DNA of 64,000 nucleotides from Epinephelus fuscoguttatus (Eukaryota; Chordata; Actinopteri; Perciformes; Serranidae), in contig NC_064761.1 in NCBI RefSeq assembly GCF_011397635.1, positions 24,469,643 to 24,533,642 of the forward strand. The letters are read 5' to 3'. Below the pieces are notes generated by a model. The model saw only the letters and a program-made list of their open reading frames with translations. It had not been told where the DNA came from and did not search any database. The number at the start of each line of letters is the position of its first letter. Within the stretch, counting starts at the first letter, position 1. Positions 1 to 9,067 of this stretch are shown here, piece by piece. A program made the position numbers and the translations under genes.

Positions 1-92
1 TTAAGATCAGCAAAGAAGCACTCTTGTCCAGACGCGCGAGAATAGGCGGACAGGATGGGCTTATCATTGGGCAGAATTTCCCAGTTTTGAAG
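1..92 (-). CDS. vtgc: vtg exon 16, cut by window edge
   Basis: Acceptor TTTTCAG, then LQNWEILPNDKPILSAYSRA and SGQECFFADL. The exon is still open at base 1, so its end is not visible. Confidence 0.9.
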
Positions 93-3000
93 CTGAAAAT
101 GGCACAGCACAACACATAGCTGACACATCACAGCACAGTTCTGCTGTTGCCTCAAAGTCATAGTTGTACAGCACACTCACCACATTTAGAATAGCCTGGA
201 AGTCACTGAAACTAAGATCTCCTTTAAAACTAGGGATGCCGGTGTCAAGCAGCTCCTTAAGTCCTTCAGCACGGACACCAAACTGCAGCATAAAAAGAAA
301 AGAAGATTACTGTTCACAATTGGGAAGACACTTCATCTTCAATCAAAGTCTCAGTGTATGGCGCCGTACCTCCAGAAGCTGCAGAATTCTACCAATGAAG
401 TAAAATTTTCCTTTCAACATGATTTCAGTGGGGAAGTTGTTTGTTGCACTTCTCAGCATGAAGACTTCAGCGGCAGTACCGATTAGGAAATCATCTGTAT
501 CGGGGGGAAAAAGCAAATCGTCATGCACTGGTTTCAGATGAATCTAAGAATCTGTATTTGAGCATACCATTAAACCAGTCCATGCGCACTGCTTTGCTGT
601 AGTGATAGCTGAGACGACCGAATTTAGGGGCCAGGATTTTCGCGGCTACGCTGCAGGCAGTTGAGCTGTTGTAGAGAACAGAGAAATGGATGGTTAAAAG
701 CTGGAGAACACTGGAAATAATATGACATAAACAATAATGGTTATAACTGCCTTGTTATGCTCACAGGAATTGGTTGTTTGGCGTACTGGATCTGGCAAGG
801 CTTCTCAAGTAGGAGTATGCAAAACTGACAAGATGGAGGTCTTTTTCCTCCTGTAGATGTCCAGTTACTGTGGACACTAGAGCCATTGATGGCTTAGTGT
901 CAAACAGGATCATGAAGGCCAGCATGCGTATCTCAGTGGTTAGGTTCTTCTGCACGAACAGATTCAAGGTGATGTCTTGGACCTGAAAACACAAGTATTA
1001 CAATGATTAGGAGTTCAGAAAGACTGCACGTTCAACCACCCACTGCTCTGTATTTCTGTTCTCCTCCAACACTGTCTCCAATATTTTCTGAAGAGACGAT
1101 GAACTTTAAAAATCCAGATTACTGTAAATGTTGGAGATATAAATACGGAGATAATTGTGTACCTCCACAATGCAAAGATAACGTGACAATAGTATGAATC
1201 AGATTTGCCATTTTCACATGATTGTTGAAAATTATTCTTACCTGCCACAATGAAGAAAATTAAATTCCAGGATTAGAATAACCTGCAGTTTTGTTTAAAC
1301 GCATTGCCAATTTGAATTTGACCTTATCAGAAAATTACATTTTTAGCTCGACTGTGGAACACAGAGCATGCAATTACCATAAACATGATTCATATGAAAA
1401 CCTAGCATATAGCTGTGATAAATGAACATCTTAGAAGTCGCCTTTATTCCTGTATGTTATATATATATAGTTACACTGTGAGGGTCTCTGGCAGCTATGA
1501 GTCTCATAGACTGCACGGCAGCACTCAGCACACGAGGTGGAAGATCCACAGGGGTGGCAGCAACTCCGGGGAGGAAGCGCATGATTGTTTTAATGCTGCC
1601 TGGATGACCTGCGTTCCCCAGAGCTTTCAGAGCGATGACCATGTTTTCCTCATTGCCATTCCTCAGACTTTCCACAGCCATGTCCAGCAGTGGCTAGTAC
1701 AGATGTAAACAAATGTGCAGTCAGTTGTTACAAATAGACTACATTATGATTTTGCACACAGATAATTCTCATCATATACCAGGAGAAGTTACGGTACAAA
1801 GGAAAGTAAAATCTTCCTCTGTCTGATTACCTGCACAGCAGATACTGGACAAGGTGTGTAATAGGCACAGTGCTTGTACACCAGAGAGCCGTAGGAAAGC
1901 ACCACTGTATGCCACAGATAGATGCTGGATTTGCTAAAGGGCATGCTGAGGAACATCTGTGAAAGAGAGACAGAGACATTTTGACATGATCTGTTATGAT
2001 TGCATGGTGACATTTGTCAATATGCAAACCATTTCTCTGTCTTTACAACTCGTTTCCATAAAGCTCCGTGTACGTGCGCAATTGAACCATAGCCGTTCAT
2101 TCCTATGGGACCTTCCATGATCTCCAATGTGTTTGCAAAACTCCTGTTTTTTTGGTTTGGAATTTGCCCAGAGTAGACTGAAAACTGTAACTTTTGCTGC
2201 AGATTTCGGACAGACCATATCTAATGTGCGCCACAGGAAGTTGGCTTAAAAACAAATAAGCTAGCAGGCTATTTCAGTTGGACAGCTTATTAAGCTTACA
2301 TTGGTAGCATGCCAGCTGTGTAGCATATAGAGTGCATGCATCATGGTTCATATGTCTTTTAACAATATATTGGCAACATAGCTGGCAGGCCAAGCTCTTC
2401 ACTTATTTGTCACCTTGCATTGTTGGTCCTGTTTTTGTCTTGATAACGCCCCATGCACAAACTCCATCAGACTGGACAGTGAAAAACAGACAAAATTGAT
2501 TTTTCACTTTTAGCATTTCTATTAGGGCTGCCCCCTGACAGTCAAAGATTCAAATCATCAGTTAGAGAACACTCAGTCAACTGAGATTACTTCAAGTCGA
2601 GTGGTCATTTACTCTGTGTACCTCTGGTGACATTTTGGTCCCCAGATTTAGCTTCACGCTTTCATGCTGCTCTCCAGTATAGGCAGCTGCAGACCCAGAC
2701 CCAGAGTGAGTCTGTCAGCTGTCTGGAGGAAGAGAGAATTTGCCCCGTCAGGCTCCAAGACAATGATATTTGTCCATTTGTCTTCTGCTCAAAGTGGTGA
2801 ATTTACAGCTCACAGCAACTTGATTTGAAACAGTCTCTGGCTTTTATTTGATATCTAGTGTCGGCAAATTTTTTTGCACATTTCTGATCCATTGTTAACA
2901 TTGTAAGCATGCATTAACTTGGGTTGACTTGTTTAGTACTGTATATCTCATGAATGTCACTGTCACCATGAACATCTCACTGAGTCCATTCAAACTATCA

Positions 3001-6000
3001 AACTCTACAAGGAAAAAAGGAATTAGTTGAATAATAATACTGAACAACGAGATCTGATTCAACTGACATTATTCTGAGTTGAGTACAGCCCTAGTTTTTA
3101 TCAGGCAGCAACCTCTGGGGCTGAAAAATGAAGCCCTCTACAAATGAAAATTAGCTTATAGCTAACTCTGGTACAGCTAAGTAACTGTGCACTATCCCTG
3201 TTAAATAAATAAATAAGTGCCAATAAGTGCAGTTCCCCTAATGGCCACTTGAGGCTGGCTCCAGATGCGAGTCAATTCCCATATATGCCCATGTGAAATG
3301 CCCAACTTTACAGCAGATATAACTATATTTACAGTCTGGTGCAACAACAGCTTTGGTCTCTGCAGCTAATTTCCCTCTTTATGACAAATGTATGTGTTTA
3401 CATTTTATTAAGGCTTAAAGTTAAGCATAAATAAGGGCGGGCCACATTGACTGACAGGCTGTCTGCAAGTATCACCACAGTGTGTAAGTCAGATCCAAAG
3501 CTTCACTTTCTCATCCAAATTTGGTCCATTTTGTCCCCAAAAAACCAAGATGGCGATAATCAAAATGCCAAACTTGAGGCTTCAGAAAAGGAATCCATAA
3601 AGCAATGGCTGACTTAGCTAGCTAGGCTATTCTAAACCGTTTGTGTTTTCTATCTTTATTTTAACTAAAGAGATGCATTTCCTTGTGGTACACACTAGGG
3701 GGCATACTACGTGTATAACATAAATTATGGACACAAACAAAACTGTGTGGAAACAATACGTTAGGATTAACTCACTTTAGCCATCTCAACCAGATCAGGG
3801 ATGGCCTTGAGATGGTTAATGGACAGCAAAAGGGTTTGCAGAGCTTCAGTTGTAGATATGTCTTGAGCCTGGAACCTCGCTTCCAGGAAATTCAGGATTC
3901 TGGCATCATTGACCTCAACAACCATGTCCAAAAACCAACGTCTAATAACGAGTAAAGAGAAGAAAAGTGATTGAATCAGACAATACTTATGATAACAATT
4001 ATCCTTCAAATAAATAAAGGGAGGAAACTGAAAAGATACAAGTGTGAGGATCAGTTCAGATGTGGCATTTAATTGCACATGTACAAGATGAAATACAAAG
4101 TGTCAGTTGCTGCCTAAATCTTAATGAGCAAGAGAAGCAGTCTCTCAGCCGTCACCTTTCTGTCATCATGCCTCACATGATAATAAATCATTCATCGATG
4201 GTAATGTGCCAGACTAAATCCTTCCTGAACTAAGCGGGAAGATGCTCTTCAATTAACCATTCTGTTGAGTGGATCAGTATCAGATTTGAGAGATGGCCTT
4301 GAACTATTTTGTTCTCCACCTTATAATACTGTAATGAAAAGCTTGGTTAAAGGTTATCTATGAAGGAATTTCACTTTCAAACCTTCCTGCAGTGTTCTTA
4401 ATGGGTACAAAGACATGCTGAATAAAATCCTTTTTGAATTTCTGGTTACAGTCAAGTTTAAGCAGCTAATATAATTGTCCCCCCCTAAATAAATCCAATC
4501 ATAACATAGCATCAGGCCGGCTCAGACCAGGGTCCGGCTGTGCAACAACAACACGGCTGTGCTCCATTGACTCTAATGCAGTCGTTTCAGATTTCCTTCA
4601 TTTCCAGGCTCGTTTTGTGGATTTGGAGCTAAATGTTGTGCCTGGGGCACGTCGTGTATTAATGATACTCGTTACCTGGAGAGGTTGGAAAAAGATATCA
4701 GTTTCTTCCCTGTTCCAAAACCAAAATCAAACCCTGAAAAGTGTAGGGTTAGCTAGCTAGCTACTGAAGATATAGCCTACTGAATGTATACACATGCTGC
4801 TTTTGCTTTTTTTTGACATCCTGGATATATCCTTCAAACACAGACTGTAGACCCCTCTGTCTGCTTCTCTCTGGAATCACTGTTTCATTTTCCAAAAATA
4901 TGATAATATTTCTTTAGGGAATGCAGTTAGTAACAGTGTGGGCTCCATGCTTACTGCGACAGCTTGACAGACCAGACCACCTTAGCAAAAGTTCTGTGTG
5001 CAGTCTGTGCATGTCATGTTGCTGCAGCCCAGCAGAAGCCATCGTGCGACTGTTGTGGGTATAATCAGTGTCAAACTCTGTATTGTCTCTCTATTTCATT
5101 ACTTTCAAATGCATTAAAATGTTAAAAACTAGAATGGTACATGGATGTTATTTAGGCAGAATTGTGAAGTGTTAGCATGCCATAACAAGGTTAGAAAAAG
5201 TCATTAAACAATATGTCATACAATGTCTTTAAAAAGTCACAGTGTGTACACTTTAACTGTTGTCCTCAATCACATGCTGGCTAAAATGGCACGCAATTAT
5301 CAAAACATTTTCAACCCCCGATCTAATTTTTTTTATTTCAAAATGCTCTAAAATGTTCGGTTTAGCTGTAAAGTCTAAAAATTTGGTCAAATATCGTCTG
5401 CTCCAATGTTAAATATGTAAACATGACCCTGGTGAAAGACCTTTAAAAAGTGGTGTGGCTGCTACTGAGATATTTTCTTCAAATTTAGTTTTTCATATAT
5501 TTTTTTCATACATTTTACATTTAAAATTTATGTTATATTCTTAATATTTTTTTTTCAGAACTTGATCAAGCCCTGTTTTCTTCTTTACAATTCATAATTG
5601 TCCACACTGTGTGATAATCTCATACCTATGCTCTTCATTTCCTGCAAGTTGCTTCCACATATCCTCCAATCCCTCATAAGGCATCGCTCGCAGGAGTTGA
5701 TACAGCTTTATAGCCTCCTCTGTAGTTGCACTGTCAATCTGGTGGCGATTAACCTCAGCCAGATGCTTGACCAGCTCAATAGCCTATAAAGAGGAACAGA
5801 GAGTACAGCTCTAATTGGTTAATTGAACGCTGCTAGTCCTGTATTTATTTTAACTTCCTGCTTCCTGCTCATATCAGGAAAGATTTTACAGACCAATGAA
5901 TGTCATGTAGCAGCAGAATATCATTATCACCTTTGGCACTGGGTCTTCCAGGCTCTGCATCATAATGGGGACATTAACTTCTGAGCTGACAAACTTGTAA

Positions 6001-7938
6001 ACAAGGTTGCCCTTGCTTTCCATTGGCCCAAACGTGACGGCTCTCGCTGTGTCACTCACGCCGAGCAGCACCATTTCCTTCCTGCAGGAGAAGTTATTCA
6101 AAGCAGACTATTTGTATGGCAGACGAGCATTACGGGTGAGAGGCGTGTTGTGCAGATATTTCCTTGTCTTACACGGCTTGCATCTTGAAACTGCCGCCCT
6201 TCACATTGAAGGGACTGAAATGCTGCTGCTCCAGGCCATGAGCCCTGGTAATGAGGCCTCCCTCCGCTGTTGGCTTGACTGTGTAAACATATCTCACTGT
6301 TGAAATGACAGATTCCCCTCTCTAGATTGGAGGACACACAAACAAAAATAGCTCTGACTTTGGTCTGCTTCATTTATAATTGTGGAATCAGAAGCATCTG
6401 CGGAGAGATAAACAGACCTGCTTGGCGACTTCATCGAGCACAGCGGTGGCCATTCCTCTATACATGGCTGCTCTCTCCTTGCAGTTAACGACATCCACAA
6501 CCTGAGTGATGGTCATTTCCTTTGTTTGCCCGTTTTCTTCAGTTGCATAGTTACTCTGACACTTGCCATGGATGCCAGCCTGCAAACACAATTAAACAAT
6601 TTTTATTACATTTTTACAGATGCTGTTTGTTTAATTGATAACAGTTTATTTGTCAGCAGTGACTCACCTCTTCGAGCTGATAGACCCTCTGTGTGGTCTT
6701 CAGAGTGACTTGGAACAAACCCAGTATCCCTCTCACAATGTTGACAATCGTGTCAGGAATCTCAGCAGCGGCACGGATGTTACTAACATGTCCACCGGCA
6801 TAGTCAAACATAAAGGGTTTGATGAGATGGGCAGCAATACGCTTGGTGAGCTTTGGGGAAGCATTAAAGCTGTTTTTCCCCGGGAAGCCATTGAACTCCT
6901 CGAAGGCCAAATCTGAAAGCTTTGAACCAGAGATCGAAATAATATGTTCTAGTGCTCATGTGCCACAGTGACGAGTATTTGTCAAGTCAGCATGAAAACT
7001 CTCCAATTTTCTTTGTCAGATGAAGCACAGGTGACATTTCTAACCCAACATAAGTGGACAGGAAACTAGCAGGTGTATGTACTGATAGTATATATCCAAA
7101 AACCTGTGAACACATCATCTGTTTATGATTGGAAGATGACAAAAAGGAAGGTACTGCGTTAGAGATGCACAAACAGTCCACTGTTGCTATGCAGACATTT
7201 CTAACAAACAAAATCTCAACAGTTTAAACTTATTAGGCGGTTTCAAAGAACTCTGCGTCATATTTACACCATAAAAAGTTATTTTGGGGAGATTACAGGC
7301 TGTACAACCTTTCAACAGATGTTTATTACATTGACCTCCAAAGTATTTATGGTGTATGAATAAAAAATGAATGACAAATGATACGACGCCAATTACTTTA
7401 CTTGAATTATTAATAATTCTAATTCTAATTCTAATAATAATAATTAACAACCTGTTTATGAAACAATGCTTGGTGATTTTTAAGTTTAAAAAACATATTC
7501 TGAGAGAGTTTGTAGAACAATGTATGGTCAGTATTACCTGAAGGAGGAATGTTTGTTCAGACACACCAGCGATCTTGAGCTTGCATGTTATTCTCACACC
7601 AGACTCAGCAAGGTTTGGCATCCCGAGTCCGAAATTCACCATTCCCTCATATCTGTACTCATAGGTTTTCTTTGGGTTCAGGCCGAGCTCTGGAATATGT
7701 TTCCAAAATGAAATGTTATTTCACTTCTTATGGAAAGTTTTGGAAAAAGATTATTTTGTGCTCTTACAATGATGATAAAAACACTCACCGTATCGGATAC
7801 TTTGACATGCTGAAGGAATAAAATTCAAACATTATGTCAGCATTTATGAGAATATCAGCACATTTTGTTATTTTGTTCAATCTAGGGGACGACATGTTAA
7901 AGTAAGAACACTTATTTCCAACTTGATCCCAAGATATT

Positions 7939-7970
<32 letters not shown>

Positions 7971-8500
7971 TATGATAAAAAATAAGGGGTGGCACGGTGG
8001 TGTGGTGGTTAGCGCTCTCGCCTCACAGCAAGAGGGTTGCCGGTTCGATCCCGGGCGTGGGAGCCCTTCTGTGCGGAGTTTGCATGTTATCCCCGTGTCA
8101 GCGTGGGTTCTCTCCGGGCACTCCGGCTTCCTCCCACAGTCCAAAGACATGCAGATTGGGGACTAGGTTAATTGATAACTCTAAATTGTCCGTAGGTGTG
8201 AATGTGAGTGTGAATGGTTGTCTGTCTCTATGTGTCAGCCCTGCGATAGTCTGGCGACCTGTCCAGGGTGTACCCTGCCTCTCGCCCAATGTAGCTGGGA
8301 TAGGCTCCAGCCCCCCTGCGACCCTCAAGAGGATGAAGCGGTTAGAAGATGAATGAATGAATGAATAAAAAATAAATGAACTGAAGGTAAAGAATTATGA
8401 GGCTGCATTGTGATATCGCCCTAAAACTAAAATCATATGAATGAATCAATGAAAACTCACTGGCCAGGGCCACAAGGCAGCAGAAGAGGAGCCCCTTCAT
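1..8500 (-). CDS. vtgc: Vitellogenin (probable VtgC, phosvitinless type), 5' part, 16 exons, 3' end outside window
   Basis: Large lipid-transfer protein made by liver under estrogen control, secreted to blood and taken up by oocytes as yolk precursor. Sixteen exons on the minus strand (8461-8500, 7789-7809, 7538-7689, 6668-6919, 6418-6579, 6175-6321, 5931-6077, 5626-5783, 3776-3941, 1831-1956, 1475-1693, 765-982, 568-665, 370-494, 181-282, 1-92) join in one frame of 2,225 nt, about 741 residues with no stop. Residues 1-15 form a signal peptide (MKGLLFCCLVALATC). Residues about 18-300 are the lipovitellin N-sheet (NPKKTYEYRYEGMVNFGLGM early on), and 300-740 the alpha-helical domain (SKSSIYLWHTVVLSYGSLVY; ALGNAGHPGSIKTIMRFLPG). 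The 21-nt second and 152-nt third exons match the usual vitellogenin gene plan. The region that carries the HLTKTKDL receptor motif in VtgA proteins reads differently here, which favours VtgC. Phosvitin absence cannot be tested because that part lies outside the window. Confidence 0.93.
181..282 (-). CDS. vtgc: vtg exon 15
   Basis: 102 nt, phase 0 both ends, acceptor CTGCAG, donor GTGAGT. It encodes FGVRAEGLKELLDTGIPS and FSDFQAILNV. Confidence 0.92.
370..494 (-). CDS. vtgc: vtg exon 14
   Basis: 125 nt, acceptor GATACAG, donor GTACGG. It encodes DDFLIGTAAEVFMLRSATNN, PTEIMLKGKFYFIGRI and LQLLE, a stretch rising from the helical domain toward the C-sheet. Confidence 0.92.
568..665 (-). CDS. 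vtgc: vtg exon 13
   Basis: 98 nt, acceptor ACAACAG, donor GTATGC. It encodes STACSVAAKILAPKFGRLSY and SKAVRMDWFN, in phase with both neighbours. Confidence 0.92.
765..982 (-). CDS. vtgc: vtg exon 12 (helical domain)
   Basis: 218 nt, phase 0 in and phase 2 out, acceptor TTTTCAG, donor GTGAGC. It encodes VQDITLNLFVQKNLTTEIRM, AFMILFDTKPSMALVSTV, LVSFAYSYLRSLARSSTP and NNQF. Confidence 0.94.
1475..1693 (-). CDS. vtgc: vtg exon 11 (helical domain)
   Basis: 219 nt, phase 0, acceptor ACTAG, donor GTAACT. It encodes PLLDMAVESLRNGNEENMV, the conserved ALKALGNAGHPGSIKTI, FLPGVAATPVDLPPRVLSA and MRLIAARDPHS. Confidence 0.94.
1831..1956 (-). CDS. vtgc: vtg exon 10 (helical domain)
   Basis: 126 nt, phase 0, acceptor TTTCACAG, donor GTAATC. 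It encodes MFLSMPFSKSSIYLWHTVV, GSLVYKHCAYYTPCP and VSAVQ. The tyrosine and cysteine-rich loop is typical of vitellogenin lipovitellin-1. Confidence 0.94.
2523..3095. mobile_element. hAT-like non-autonomous element (MITE) in vtg intron 9
   Basis: The left end TAGGGCTGCCCCCTGACAG and the right end, whose complement starts with TAGGGCTG, form short inverted termini of the kind seen on teleost hAT MITEs. There is no transposase inside. Flanking 8-bp duplications are no longer recognisable. Confidence 0.55.
3225..3610 (+). repeat. Teleost dispersed intronic repeat
   Basis: The stretch contains blocks I recognise from a common fish repeat: CTAATGGCCACTTGAGGCTG, GCCCAACTTTACAGCAG, and later AAAACCAAGATGGCG and CCAAACTTGAGGCTTCA. 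It lies in vtg intron 9 and has no long open frame. The family name is not known to me. Confidence 0.6.
3776..3941 (-). CDS. vtgc: vtg exon 9 (helical domain)
   Basis: 166 nt, acceptor TATTAG, donor GTGAGTT. It encodes RWFLDMVVEVNDARILNFLE, then TTEALQTLLLSINHLKAIPD and VEMAK. It is separated from exon 8 by a 1.7-kb intron. Confidence 0.94.
5626..5783 (-). CDS. vtgc: vtg exon 8 (start of helical domain)
   Basis: 158 nt, phase 0 in and phase 2 out, acceptor TTTATAG, donor GTATGAG. It encodes AIELVKHLAEVNRHQID, then EEAIKLYQLLRAMPYEGLED and WKQLAGNEEHR, an amphipathic helical repeat of the lipid-transfer domain. Confidence 0.94.
5931..6077 (-). CDS. vtgc: vtg exon 7
   Basis: 147 nt, donor GTGATA. 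It encodes EMVLLGVSDTARAVTFGP, then GNLVYKFVSSEVNVPIMM and EDPVPK. The acceptor is CAGGAAG at 6078-6079. The stronger CTGCAG lies 4 nt upstream and would break the frame, so the exact first codon is the least certain splice junction in the gene. Confidence 0.82.
6175..6321 (-). CDS. vtgc: vtg exon 6
   Basis: 147 nt, acceptor AATCTAG, donor GTGTAAG. It encodes RGESVISTVRYVYTVKP, AEGGLITRAHGLEQQHFSPF and NVKGGSFKMQA. The upstream boundary was set by phase 0 with exon 5; a CAACAG acceptor further in would start with a stop codon. Confidence 0.87.
6418..6579 (-). CDS. vtgc: vtg exon 5 (N-sheet, receptor-binding area)
   Basis: 162 nt, phase 0 both ends, acceptor TTTGCAG, donor GTCTGT. It encodes AGIHGKCQSNYATEENGQ, then MTITQVVDVVNCKER, ending VLDEVAKQ. 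The area aligns with the receptor-binding stretch of VtgA proteins but lacks their HLTKTKDL-like motif. Confidence 0.93.
6668..6919 (-). CDS. vtgc: vtg exon 4 (N-sheet)
   Basis: 252 nt in phase 0, from LSDLAFEEFNGFPGK to RVYQLEE, donor GTGAGT. The acceptor used is TTCAAAG at 6920-6921. A better-looking TTTCAG lies 7 nt further in but would shift the frame and lose the conserved LSD residues. Confidence 0.9.
7538..7689 (-). CDS. vtgc: vtg exon 3 (start of lipovitellin N-sheet)
   Basis: 152 nt, phase 1 in and phase 0 out, acceptor ATTCCAG and donor GTAATA. It encodes LGLNPKKTYEYRYEG followed by the conserved MVNFGLGMPNLAESGVRI block, ending in TFLLQ. Confidence 0.95.
7789..7809 (-). CDS. vtgc: vtg exon 2 (21-nt microexon)
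   Basis: Acceptor TTCAG, 21 nt, then donor GTGAGT. It encodes the end of the leader and the mature N-terminus (TCQSIRY). A 21-nt exon 2 is characteristic of vitellogenin genes. Confidence 0.9.
7939..7973. repeat. A-run followed by (TA)n
   Basis: About 15 A residues followed by roughly ten TA units in vtg intron 1, directly upstream of the SINE-like repeat at 7986. Confidence 0.85.
7986..8369 (+). mobile_element. SINE-like retroposon with tRNA-like head and (GAAT)n tail
   Basis: The head GGTGGCACGGTGGTGTGGTG is followed by TGGTTAGCGCTCTCG (A-box-like) and GGTTCGATCCC (perfect B box), giving a tRNA-like pol III promoter. The body is the familiar fish stretch with GTTTGCATGTTATCCCCGTG, and the 3' end is a (GAAT)n tail. 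It lies in vtg intron 1, antisense to the gene. The 119-codon frame across it is a by-product of the repeat. It was probably copied by a partner LINE. Confidence 0.75.
8461..8500 (-). CDS. vtgc: vtg exon 1 (start codon, signal peptide)
   Basis: Forty coding bases from ATG at 8500-8498, encoding MKGLLFCCLVALA and ending in phase 1 at a GTGAGT donor. The start is fixed by a TATA box about 40 bp upstream and by the hydrophobic leader that follows. Confidence 0.92.
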
Positions 8501-8540
8501 GTTGAAACTGAGGAGTCGGAGATCACATTTCAGGCTCGTC

Positions 8541-8552
8541 CTTTATATATAC
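8541..8552 (-). promoter_or_regulatory. TATA box of the vitellogenin gene
   Basis: The minus strand reads GTATATATAAAG, a strong TATA box. Transcription would start about 30 bp downstream, near 8520, leaving a very short leader of about 20 nt before the ATG at 8500. Short leaders and strong TATA boxes are usual for vitellogenin genes. Confidence 0.8.
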
Positions 8553-8662
8553 CAGCGTGTGTTTTTATTTGGGAAACTGGTTGCAGTGAGAGCTTGTGAT
8601 CAGGACAGAGGTCTGGTTGAGACAACTGACTGATTTAAAGTAAACACACACGAGAGCCATGT

Positions 8663-8675
8663 TGACCTGTGACAT
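8663..8675 (-). promoter_or_regulatory. DR1-type nuclear receptor site
   Basis: The plus strand reads TGACCTGTGACAT, two TGACCT-like half sites in direct repeat with one spacer base, about 120 bp upstream of the TATA box. DR1 sites bind HNF4 or COUP-TF class receptors in liver genes, and the TGACC half can also serve as a half estrogen response element. I see no complete palindromic estrogen response element between 8540 and 8800. Confidence 0.4.
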
Positions 8676-8955
8676 TGTCGGAGTGACACGAGAGAACTGT
8701 CTCAACAGTTTTGCAATGACAATAAATGAGCTGTCATGATGGCTCAGTGACAATTTAACCTTTTTGATTGTGCTCAGAGATAAATAAATAAATAAACAGA
8801 ACCATGGACACAGAACCAGTGGTAGAAAAAAGTATCCTGACCCTGTACTTAGGTAAACGTGCTAATACTACACTGTGAAAATCTCAACTATACTAAAATG
8901 TTGGTGAAAATTCTCAGACACCCAGGTCATGGTAATCTTAAGTGCTAATATCATA

Positions 8956-9067
8956 GGCAACTGGACTTGCTTGAGTTTCTTGAAGACATTTCACCTTATC
9001 TAAGAGGTTTCTTTAGTTCAGAACTGAACTGAAACATCTTCAAGAAACTCAAGCAAGTCCAGTTGCC
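8956..9067. repeat. Imperfect inverted repeat (hairpin, 37-bp arms)
   Basis: Bases 8956-8992 and 9031-9067 are reverse complements over 37 bp with two mismatches, around a loop of about 38 bases. The arms resemble a widespread teleost palindromic repeat that includes CTTGAGTTTCTTGAAGA. A foldback MITE fragment is the likeliest explanation. Confidence 0.75.

Noticed and set aside
7187..7642. 151-codon minus-strand open frame
   Set aside because: Its first 35 codons are part of vtg exon 3; the rest is read-through into intron 3 past the GTAATA donor.
7972..8356. Overlapping frames of 64, 76 and 119 codons on both strands
   Set aside because: They lie entirely in the SINE-like repeat with tRNA-like boxes, and the same body occurs widely in fish genomes without coding function.
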